Source: Parapristionchus giblindavisi
Lineage: Eukaryota; Nematoda; Chromadorea; Rhabditida; Diplogasteridae
DNA: 64,000 nt
NCBI GenBank assembly: GCA_943737045.1
Contig: CALSFV010000270.1
Coordinates: 406,501 to 470,500 of the forward strand
Reading direction: 5' to 3'
The notes under the pieces were generated by a model that saw only the letters and a list, made by a program, of their open reading frames with translations, had not been told where the DNA came from and did no database searches. Shown here piece after piece: positions 50,901 through 61,000 of the stretch (positions are counted from its first letter, which is position 1; every line of letters starts with the position of its first letter). The translations under genes and the position numbers were made by a program.

Positions 50901-53900
50901 TATCTCTATCGATCTACATATACGCTGTGCTAGAATATAATCCGAATAGAAGGTCGATAACTTATTGTTAGTAATCATGATAATGTTCGGGAGAAGAACA
51001 AGATAGACAACAACTTTATCAAAATAATCATGATAATTCTCATTTCTTTTCTTCCAGATGCATCTTCTATCTCGCTCTCTGCTATCTCTTCTACTCCCTT
51101 CCCTATCTCGCGGTAGGACTCGAACCCGAACTGCAGCCAGCGTGTCATCGACCCCTGGGAGGACAGGTGTGTGTGGTCTTTGATCTTTGACCCTTTATTT
51201 TTATTTTTGGTATACTATTGGTCAGGACACAACTTTCAATGAGTTATACATTAGATGAGCGCGCCCGCCATTGTGCGGTTTCACGAGTTCTACATGTGCT
51301 TTAGCGCTCATATTATTTTGATGATTGATAATGGTGGTTCTCTAAGAAAATGTCAATAAATCAATCAATATTCCTCGAAATCAATCAATAATCCGTTTCA
51401 TTACAGCAATCCCACTTGGTGATTCAAGATGTCGACTCGATAACATGCATGCTGTCGTTCGTCTTCTCCTACTACTTCTCCATGGCTGCCGCCCTCTGGT
51501 GGTTTATGTTCGCCTTTACTTGGTATGAGCGATTGATTTTTGAACCTTGATCTTTAGTCTTCAAAACGATATTAGACATTCACAATGTAGACGAATTTGA
51601 GAATGAGTGTAGTTGACGAATAGATGGATATCTTTGTTATGATTTTGGTATTCCGTATTCGATTTTAGTATCTATTGTAGTTTGATCTTTGATCTTTGAG
51701 GTACCTCTCGGCATCTCGCAAGTGGGTGCCCGAGTCACTGGAGGCTGCCTCGGTTCGTGTGCATGTCGTCGCTTGGTTCGCTCCTCTCGTCGCCACAATC
51801 GTCGTCCTCACCACGCACTCGGTACTCCACTTATAATGCTTACAGTAACCTACTGTACTTTCGTTACACCAGCAACATATCATGGACCATGGACTTTCAT
51901 ACATGACCATGGTCTATGACTATGCTTTTCCAGTTACTTTTTTTTAAAATTTTATACTGCCTCGTCTCCACTTTTAATTGGAATTGATCAGATTCTGTAA
52001 GGGCATACCCGAGCTAATTTGGAACTATCCGATCTAGTAATGCTCTCTCGCTTTTTTTTATCTATGAGAGAACGTTGCCAGAGCAGAGAGTTTTAAATTA
52101 GCTCTGGGTGTTCCTCCCTAACGCCTTATTCTATTCCAGGTTGATTCATCGGAGCTAACATCATTATGTGGAGTGGGTAACACTGATCGTGTGGCCCTCC
52201 TCCTCTACTCTGCCCTCCCTCGTGCCATCATCGGATCCGTCGCCATACTGTTCTTACTCACCGGAATCACATCCATGTGCAGGGAGAGGAACAATTTTAG
52301 ACGAAGGGTGAGTGTGATATTTGATCTTTGATCTTTAAGAGTTGTTCTTGAACATTTTAAAAGATGAGAAGTGGGCTTTGGTTTTTGAGCTTTGATCTTT
52401 GCTTATATGCATTGGATAAGTTTGAATGGGTAGTAATTGTTCTTTGATATCTAACAATATACGTAAATTTATTGTAATTCACGTGAGCTACTAGATGCAG
52501 TCTAGTTGGAGAATCAGATTAGGACCGGGAATTGGGAGAGCCGGGTAGTAGTAGTATGCACATGAGGTCTAACAAATGCATTCCATTGTTGTTGTTGCAG
52601 CTTTCAGCCTAAACTTCAACACAATAGATGGATAGAGAGAGAGAGACACTGGGAGAGGGTAGTAGTCCTCTAATTGGTACAAAGATACTCTATCTATGTC
52701 TCTATCTCTAAACTTTACCCTCTCGGTCCTACGCCCCCCCCCCCATCTCTCGTCATCCCTATATCTCTCCACTAACAGGGTATCACTCCCGGGGGAGGAA
52801 GGAAGAAAGAAGTTAGAGTAAGAGAAAGGGAGATGATGGAATGAGAAAGTGGAGCGAACGTGGGGGTCTTTGCTTTTATCTTTTTTTGTAGAAGAGAAAT
52901 TGGAATGCAAAGATCTTGAACGGTTTACGTGAATAAAGATACATTTGAATTATTGATTTAATGAAAGAGAATGGATGATTGATGCTCTGAATATTTTTAA
53001 TCTTTCTTACTCTGTAGAGCTAAGTTAAGATCCTCTTATTGTTAGTCAAGTCAAGCTCCTCTTAGTCAACAGAGTCATTAAGTAAAGTAGAAATGGATCA
53101 TAATAAACATGTAAATATTATATACTAATGGCATTGAAATCAGTGAATCAAAAGTAGTTATTCAGTTTCTAGACGGTAAAACTGTACCTCTAATTGCAAC
53201 CTTAACTAATATTTATCTACAGGGTACGGATACCTCCAAACTGGACAAGTTGATGCTGAAGACGTGTCTCTTCTCGCTGATCTACGTCGTTCCATGGCTG
53301 GCTGCTCTCGCTGCTGATCTCTACCACTACGCGCAGCTACAGGTATCGTTGTTGATCTCTGATTCTTATTCTTTTTTTCCAAAAAAAAAATAAATAAAAA
53401 CAGATATGTAATTAGTATATGTCGATGGAGGTCTTTGGACACCCTATGTTTGATACGGTATTGTACAATGATATTGTTGATGTGCATAATAATTATTAGT
53501 GACTGACCTAGACGTTAATCAAAACTAATCTATGATCAACAACTACAGTATCCTCGTGTTGTTTCAGGCGTGGCAGGACACGACATTTGGCTGCAAGCAG
53601 TCTCATCTGCAGTGTCTCCACCAGCCCCCACGACCCAACGGAGACATCTACCTCCTACAGGTTGCAATTATCGATTTTTCCCGCCATCCAGGAAATCTGC
53701 TACCGTAACCTTTATTTATCGGAATCATTGGTGCGAGTAGAGAATAATTAGAGAGATTACTGATATCATTATAGTGAGATCAAAGATCCTCGTCCTTGCA
53801 GGTGCTCGCTCCCCTCTCCTCATTCCTCGGTCCCTTCATCTGGTCCTTCTCACCGAAGACTCTCGCGTCGTTCCGTCGTCGCATCTGCTGCTGCATCTGG

Positions 53901-54074
53901 CAGCCGTCGCCGACGAAGACCACTTCCCGGCCGCTGCTCGACGGCTCTACCTCGGCCCCGGCCATTCCCCTGCCGCAGGCTCCGCCCCCTCGATCGGTGC
54001 CCTCCTCGCAGCACCACCAATACATCCCGCTGTCCACGTCGAGTCAGCCCCGATGGGCGCATAACCATGTCTAA
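44978..54074 (+). CDS. Frizzled Wnt receptor (class F seven-TM)
   Basis: Thirteen exons: 44978-45046, 45338-45430, 46314-46460, 48495-48625, 49945-50089, 50327-50436, 51058-51166, 51407-51522, 51701-51821, 52140-52307, 53223-53342, 53568-53660, 53802-54074. All keep phase and give 564 aa. After a signal peptide (1-20) comes a cysteine-rich Wnt-binding domain with exactly ten cysteines (Cys29 to the Cys in PDLCMQP), including YNYTFYPNPM and FVCAVFEPMC. Seven membrane segments follow, with Frizzled blocks LIDRSRFRFPER, YYFSMAAALWW, RKWVPESLEAASVRVHVVAW and GTDTSKLDKLMLK. The juxtamembrane Dishevelled-binding KTxxxW motif reads KTLASF (493-498), with Phe for Trp. The tail is Ser/Pro-rich and ends HNHV. 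The start follows a CTACAG acceptor by six bases. Most introns carry TTTGATC repeats next to splice sites. Which of the nematode Frizzled genes it matches is not resolved. Confidence 0.96.
48973..49045. mobile_element. hAT-type MITE, CATACATTTTCGG family, partial copy 4
   Basis: CATACATTTCCATA and the CCCACTATAAAAGGCTCATTTTT block are recognisable; the right end is lost. In Frizzled intron 4. Confidence 0.5.
50160..50252. repeat. Hairpin repeat with CATCGTTTCATTTT ends
   Basis: Inverted ends CATCGTTTCATTTTCCTTGCG / GTAAGGCAAATGTAATGATG (each arm split by mismatches) and inner GCCGTAAC / GTTACGGC. Related to 62573-62651. In Frizzled intron 5. Confidence 0.7.
52001..52115. repeat. Palindromic MITE, 'GCTAATTT / GAGAGCG' family, copy 6
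   Basis: GGGCATACCCGAGCTAATTT at the left, AAATTAGCTCTGGGTGTTCC at the right, CTCTCTCGC / GAGAGAACG at the centre. It ends 25 bases before Frizzled exon 10. Confidence 0.75.
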
Positions 54075-54691
54075 CTTTGTCTCCCATTATATTATTGGTC
54101 CTTCAATAATTGTATATATATCGAACGTTTCAGCTTGCTAAGCTAGCTTTTATATACTTTCTGTTTGTCCTACACCCTGATTGTTCTAAATCTGACCCTC
54201 CCCCATGATCCCTTATTCTCTCTTACACTGATTAAACGGGTACCGTATTACGCTATAATAGTCCTTGACTTGACTCCGCCCCAAGACTCACTTATTGATT
54301 GATTGAATGATAACGCATGTATTTTTCTATGATGACGTCATCCTATGACCATTCTAACTCTCGACAACCATGACCATCTTTTGTTTTCACTTGTTAATGC
54401 TGCTCACTTTGACTCATCGATTTTATTGTTCGAACACCACTTTTCTCATTTTATAATGTGCAATCAAGCAAACGTGGATAAAATGTTCGGATTGTCTACT
54501 CTACTTTGGTCATCAAGGGGAATGAAGATGTAGTTACCTGTGGCCGTATGCACGAACCGTTTTCCAGGAAAATGTGTCGCCAGTAGCGTAGGCGGAGACC
54601 TTTTCAAAAAATCCGCACACGCTAATGACGTTTTCCCGTTGTTCTTGGGGGAAAATAGCAAAATGATTCTTGAGAAGTCTTTTGATGCTCC

Positions 54692-54776
54692 CGTTTGGAA
54701 TCGAACTGTTCCGCCGACCAAACCAATCCGGTTCATGACCCTAGCTCTCTACCACTAGGCCATGGGTCCCCATTAG
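54692..54776 (-). other. tRNA-like module at the end of the right inverted copy
   Basis: On the minus strand it reads CCATGGCCTAGTGGTAGAG (A box) and, 50 bases on, CAGTTCGATTCC (B box). Counterpart of 6327-6411. Confidence 0.45.
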
Positions 54777-56655
54777 TAAGATGAACGAATGATGTACATA
54801 TACTCACTCGCGCAGATTTAGTCGACATCTTATAAATACCGATTACAACTCCGCCCATTTCACTTCGCGGGGATGGACACCACTCTCTTGTAACAAAAAA
54901 CTTCAGAAATACTTTATTCAAATCTGAAAAGAGACTACTGCAGCACTTCTTCTCGACAAACGCTGCGCAGATCCAAGGACTCGTAAACGCCGTGAAACCT
55001 CTATCGCCATTGCCTTGATGTCTATTGACGTTGTCGTAAATCACCTCTTATAGGCGCACATGAACAGAGATCAGCCTGAAAATTAAAATATCCTTGAAGA
55101 TTAATTAAACTCCATACAAACAAATCCAAATAGCTACAAATGTTTCAGCATTGAGCAACGGAAAACTGACAAGCCACGTTCTTACTAGACCAATGTTAAA
55201 AAAATTCATCAGAGCAAATACCAATGATGGTTATGGCAGAAAAATGCAAGGGATAAGCGGAGCGTTTTGACAAACGACAGTTACGAAAAACTGTTCAAAA
55301 AGAAAGCACACAAATGTTGAAAATGATGGAAGGGAGAAATTTCACGTACCAAAATCACAGAAGATAGCAACGGCCAGGAAGTAGACCTCGTCGGAGACGG
55401 GATGCAGCAACATGAAGAACGAAATGATGCGAGCATCCTTGCCGAGAAGGATCAGACGAGGGGAATGAAGAAAGGGGAACGAACGTCTGCAAAGATTGTC
55501 GGTAACTTTGATCACAGCATACTCTTGGATTTACTGAGGTTGACCTCATAGCCAGAATTATGGCAACACAGGCAATCGACAGTACGAACCTACGTCATCC
55601 GTTGGGGGTAATGGAAATACACTGCGCGTCGAAGAAAAGGATCTTGAAAGGGTCGACCTCTCGGCATCTCTCGGCACATCTTCGGGCCAATTCTGTGTCA
55701 CAGTCGCTGTGAACCGCTAGATGAACCTGTAATTAAGAATTAGTTAGTTAATAAGAAGCAAAAAAGCAAATAAACGTGCTAGAAGCACAAATAATGATCC
55801 ATGTTTTTCTCTATCCACTGCCCATTGAAAAACAGGAGCGGAACAGAACAAGACCCGACCAATATACGCGTGCTTGTCTATGCAAATGCTCATAATCTGC
55901 AAATTTCAACAAATAAATGAATTGTGATATTGTTATTTGAAAAAGCGCAGAGCGTCGAGTAAATTCATAGTTAATAAGGGTATTTCCATTGCGAGCAAGA
56001 GTGAGAACATCGGCAAATTAGCGCTATTTTTCGATAAAGTAGCTGATCCGCAGCGTTTGCAGAACGGATATCGGGCAACTGAGGAACGAAAATGCAAAAC
56101 TTTAACGAATACGAGATCCGTATGTACCATTTTGCGTTTTTTAAAGTTTTTAATGCCAACGCGTTGTGCGAGAAGCAGCGCAATGCACACAATCAAAAGT
56201 AATTGAAAAACCAGTTCAGTGAAGCCTAAAACACAATTATAAAAAAGCATACCGGTTGCTTAGGTCATTATCGCACTTGGCGACATTTCGTCATAAGCGG
56301 GGCTCCTCACTCTCCCTTGCAGCAGCGGAGTAGCCTCTTCCGGCGTAAAAAAAGCCTGTCATTAGCAAAAAGTTTACCGTGAAAAACAAAACAGCATAGC
56401 AACAAACAAAAACATAAAATTTTTGGAAAAAAGGAAAAAAAAGATTTAAAATACTGAACTAGTCACTACAGTATGCTTATTCCATATGAGACAAATTTCA
56501 GTTTAAGTACTACAGTATGCCGGTTTCTATTGTGAAGTAATTTTTACTCTTTTTTTCGAAACTTAAGTTTTTTTTTCGAGTACTTGAAAAATGCTTTCTT
56601 TTCATTTTTTGTAGAATAAATACATATTTCCGTTTATTGAGTTCTTGTAGCTTTA
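54735..56655 (-). pseudogene. Decayed gene or element copy, right member of an inverted pair
   Basis: The reverse complement matches 4340-6420. Here the equivalent of the left copy's ATG is missing: the acceptor-adjacent GGCTATGTTTTAC is replaced by GGCTTTTTTTAC. By contrast the second segment is open (beginning VHLAVHSDCDTELARRC and reaching ILFFDAQCISITPNG) where the left copy has a stop. The third segment (about 55365-55460) ends TGTGATTTTG at a GTACGTG donor and resembles Frizzled exon 13. So each copy is broken in a different place. It begins about 660 bases after the Frizzled stop codon, on the opposite strand. Function unknown. Confidence 0.5.
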
Positions 56656-56740
56656 GAGCAGTACACACAGAGAAATCAGTGTACTACACAGTACACAAGA
56701 CCTATGAAGTGTACTTTTTTGTGTTTTAACACAAAAAAGT

Positions 56741-57165
56741 GGGCGGTTTGTAGCTGGTCCAGATAAGTATGATATTCGGATAGCGCATCCATTTTTACAC
56801 AACATATCAAAAATCCAGAAACTGGAAATGATAGTAACATAGTAAGCGATTAGATCAAAACAAAAAAACCTGGTCAAAAATTGAAAAATCGGTTATTTCT
56901 CGAACATGGAGTTATGAAAACTTATGAAACTTGGTACACTTATATAACTTTGGATCCTCTATCGAATGGTATACAACATGCCATGGAAATCACACTTTGA
57001 TTTTTCGACTTTTGGTAGATCAAAAATCGATAATTTGGATCAAATTTTTGGCTGAAGTGTATGCCGCCCCTAGGGACTCCAACCATCAAATATGAGTCGC
57101 CTAGGATGATTTTGAAACATTGTGCCATACCCCCGCCGCACTTATGGAGAACGCGTTTTAAATAC
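56741..57165 (-). mobile_element. Solo arm of element A inside a second palindromic repeat
   Basis: About 425 bp nearly identical to the outer part of the element A arm (matching 9430-9855), from GGCGGTTTGTAGCTGGTCC to AACGCGTTTTAAA. Flanks form a split palindrome: CTACACAGTACACAAGACC at the left and GGTCCTGTGTACTGTGTAG at the right. Confidence 0.8.
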
Positions 57166-57235
57166 AACAGAAAATAGCTGAAAAAGTGTTAAATATGACA
57201 CTTCTCCGGTCCTGTGTACTGTGTAGTACTCTTCT

Positions 57236-58049
57236 TTATCTATGTGATCCATAATATCTCCTTATGATTCTTCTTCGAAGTGAGTAGTCGTGAGCTGTCT
57301 CATCTCCAGCTATGGGTGAGTGAAGAAACTTCGTGTGACGGTTGAGAGAAAATAACTGGGTTCACGTATCCACTCTTGTAAGAATATTGAAATCCGAAGA
57401 ATCGGAGGTACTGATCCTAAATCTTCTGTACCTTATCGATTGATCGCGATTGGTGCCAATCTATCCGGAAAACAGCATGCTTTCCTTCCTTTCTCGGAGT
57501 CACTCAACAAAGCTGTTGCTTACCGCAATGATCCAGCTTTATCAGTGGAACATTGCTCTTCGTCGATGTATGAAAGCACATATGGGTACCGCAAGAAGTT
57601 ACTGTAACTATAGATCAATAATGGATGGATACTGTAAGCAAGTATATGAAATTCGGATAGAATCCCCCGGTGAGAGAGGCCAGACAATGTGATTACAGTA
57701 CTCTTTGGCAGTTCGCTGTGAATTGTCCATCTACCATATATTACGTACGATCATGATGCATATGTACATTTGCTCATTTCTTAAACCACCTTCTCGAACA
57801 TAAATCAACAACATAACAAGTAACAGCGCAACAAAACAAAGAAGAAATCCAAACGATGGAAATGTGAAATTCGTAAATTTAAAAAAAAAAATCAATAAAC
57901 CAACAACTTCGATTACGGTGAACGAGATAACGAGTGACAAAGGAGAGCACAATACGCTATCACTGACATCAATTTGATAGCTGGGGGATACGGTAATCGA
58001 ATGAATATGATAAATACTAATCGATAATGATCTATAAATCGATAATGGT
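57236..58049. other. Intergenic region beyond the WDR12 3' end
   Basis: No gene is recognised. AT-rich, with scattered TACTGTAAC and ATCGATAATG motifs like those of introns in this window. Confidence 0.4.
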
Positions 58050-61000
58050 CTAGAAAGTGAAGATGTTCAATTTCTTATCAACTCCTCCCGACAGAATGGC
58101 TCCTTCACCGACCGCACAACACAGAACCCGATCCTCGTGACCAGAGATTTCGAAGACTGCGGTCTTAGCGGATCTGTAAACAATTATGATATACACATTG
58201 AGAAATATATCCTGTGAAGTGTTAAATTTAACACTTTTGAATTATTTTTCGCACAAAAGTGTTAAATACAACACCTTCACAGGTGCTGTGGAGCCCATTT
58301 TTGTGTGTATTTGGAGAACTGCAAACCAAGAGTCCATTAAAACAATTCTTGCCAACAAGTTATAAGATATTGATGAAACATGAATACAACTGATGGATAC
58401 CACTAACTATAAATGCATATATTCAAAACCCTAATTATTAATAATATTGTAATTATTTTTGAAAACAAGCTGACCTGATATCCCACATCTTGACGGTTCC
58501 ATCGAACGATGTCGATATGAATGAGTGATCATCTCGTTCGGTCCATCTCACACATGAGATCCATCCCTTGTGACCAATGAATGACTGCTTCACGAATGAT
58601 CCTTCTGCAATACTAACGCTTATTTTGATGATTCGGTATTTCTGCCTCGTGGCGTACACTGCGTCGTGCAATACGGTGTGGTAAGACGACGTGCATCGTC
58701 GTCCCACACCGATTTACGCCGCGTGTTTAAAAAATATCGAACTGTGTGTATGTTTATAGTCACACCATCACCATAATTCAGGAAGTGAGTGTTGTGGCAT
58801 AGCGCGCGGAGCTAAAAAGTGTTCGCAATGACACGAATATATTCCACAAGTCGAAAAGTACGTTACAAAATACGAAGCCTTATCAGCAGAAAAATCCCGC
58901 AAAATCGAAAAACCTGACCGCATTTGATAGTTTTTTGGATACCTGACCACATTTGAGCCGAAAAATCCCGAAAAAAAAAAAGCTAACCGCGATATGACAA
59001 TGGGTAATTTAGCTATTCTACCTATGACATATTCTACTGATCGATAAGGATAAAATCATTCGATGAAGCAACCACTCACCACTACTCCTTGGATCATACA
59101 ATCGTGGAATGGCATCGGTGAGTCCGGCAATAATCAGATTTGTCCTTGGGGAGACGTGAATGGAACAGAATGCTCGCTGAGCACGAATACGTGAGACCTG
59201 AAGAGTATTGATTGATTGGTGTATGGGAATTATTGATTGATAAGTGTACCATCGTTTACGAAACGTAGATGTTACACACGTAAGCATACGTTTTTTGTAT
59301 TGAGATAGTAAAAGAGATTGTTTCACAATAAATATAAACAGTCCAAATACTTCCACTCTTTGATATTTCTCACTTTTCAAGTTCCATTTTAGTCATACAT
59401 GGGCGGGGTACCTGGAGCTCGATTCTACAGGGCGCTTCCGAACCAAAAATGGTTAATTTTACAGGGGGCTTTCACTATTTTTTTCAAAAATGTCACCTAA
59501 ATCTCATTTTTAACAGGGGGCTTTCCACAAATTTTCGAAAAGCCATAATTTTACAGGGGGCACCCCAATGTCGGCGCCCAAATGTGATTTTAGTGAAATT
59601 ACCCATCGCTGGCATAAATTGAAACCCCATTTTTTCATCCAAACTTTTCGATACAAACAATGCACCATGATAATATTTAAAAAAAACATCATCGACCGAT
59701 TGATTTCAAAAGTACCGTACCTCTCCAGCCAATTCAAGGTCCCACTGTAGAAGAGAGTGATCCCATGATGCCGAGTACGCTCGTCCCTTTTGTTCGGGTG
59801 ACCACTGCAGGGCTACGATAGCATCAGAATGACCAGCCAGAGTCACCATTGGTACCTGAATTGAAGGGTTAAGCAACGATATCAATCGATAATTATCTTT
59901 AATGTGTTCGACGAGTAATTAATACAATTCACTGAAATAGATGTCTAAGTCATTCCAAGAGCAGTGCTCAATCATAAATTTGATTAGCCAATGATTGATC
60001 ATTTCTTTAGAATCAATCAATATAGCTCAACAACCATAAACTACTGTAGGCACATCAATCAATATTAACCTTGATAATACAATCATGCTTCTTCTTCTTC
60101 TCACTCTTTGACGAAACAGCCTCATGTACATCCGTGTCATTGTCTGCAACCAACACTGTCATATTATAATTCACACTTTCAACACCAGCATCATTTTATT
60201 TATTTAATTTATATTTCATTGAATAAATGTGACAACATTCCAATCGAGAACTGAGTCATACCTTCAAGATTCCATACTTTGAGTGTGGCATCGAAACCAC
60301 CCGTGATGAGTCTGGTTCCCTCCACTCCCACTTGCACTGCCTCCACACTACGGGCATGTCCACGCAGGGACGCCACTGGACGAGCAACCCCAGATGCATC
60401 CCATTCCTGATAAGTATGAATAATAATCATAATAATAATAATAATAATAATAATTATTATGATAATACCGTACCTGTATCCATACAGTAGCAGATTCTCC
60501 AGCCGTGGCCATCTTCAGTCCCTTCATACCTGACTCTGGAAAGACAAAAAGTAAATAATAATAATTCTAATAATTATGGATTATTTTTCTAATTCAGTTC
60601 TAATTCATTACATTATACAGGCAGTATTTAGATTTCCTTCACACCGATAAGATAAATATGGTATTAAATCGTATTAAAAACGTTGAAAATATTTAAAACA
60701 GCAATAATATATTTAAAAATAGCACTAACTTTGTGGCACATTGAGCAGACAGGCAGCCTTGATAGCACCAGGTTCACGCGTCTCTCCGGATATCTGTAAT
60801 AAACATAGTAAATCAATATTGTTCCTTATTATCGATTATTTAACCACAACACCAATAAATCAATCAATAAACATCCTCCTCCGATGGTTCATTATTGATT
60901 GATCTATCACAGTTACCGTACCTTCTTTCCCTTCTTGTCGTAGATAGAAACCTCGCCGTCGTAGCAGGTTGCGATATACCTAAACACATTAGAATATAAT

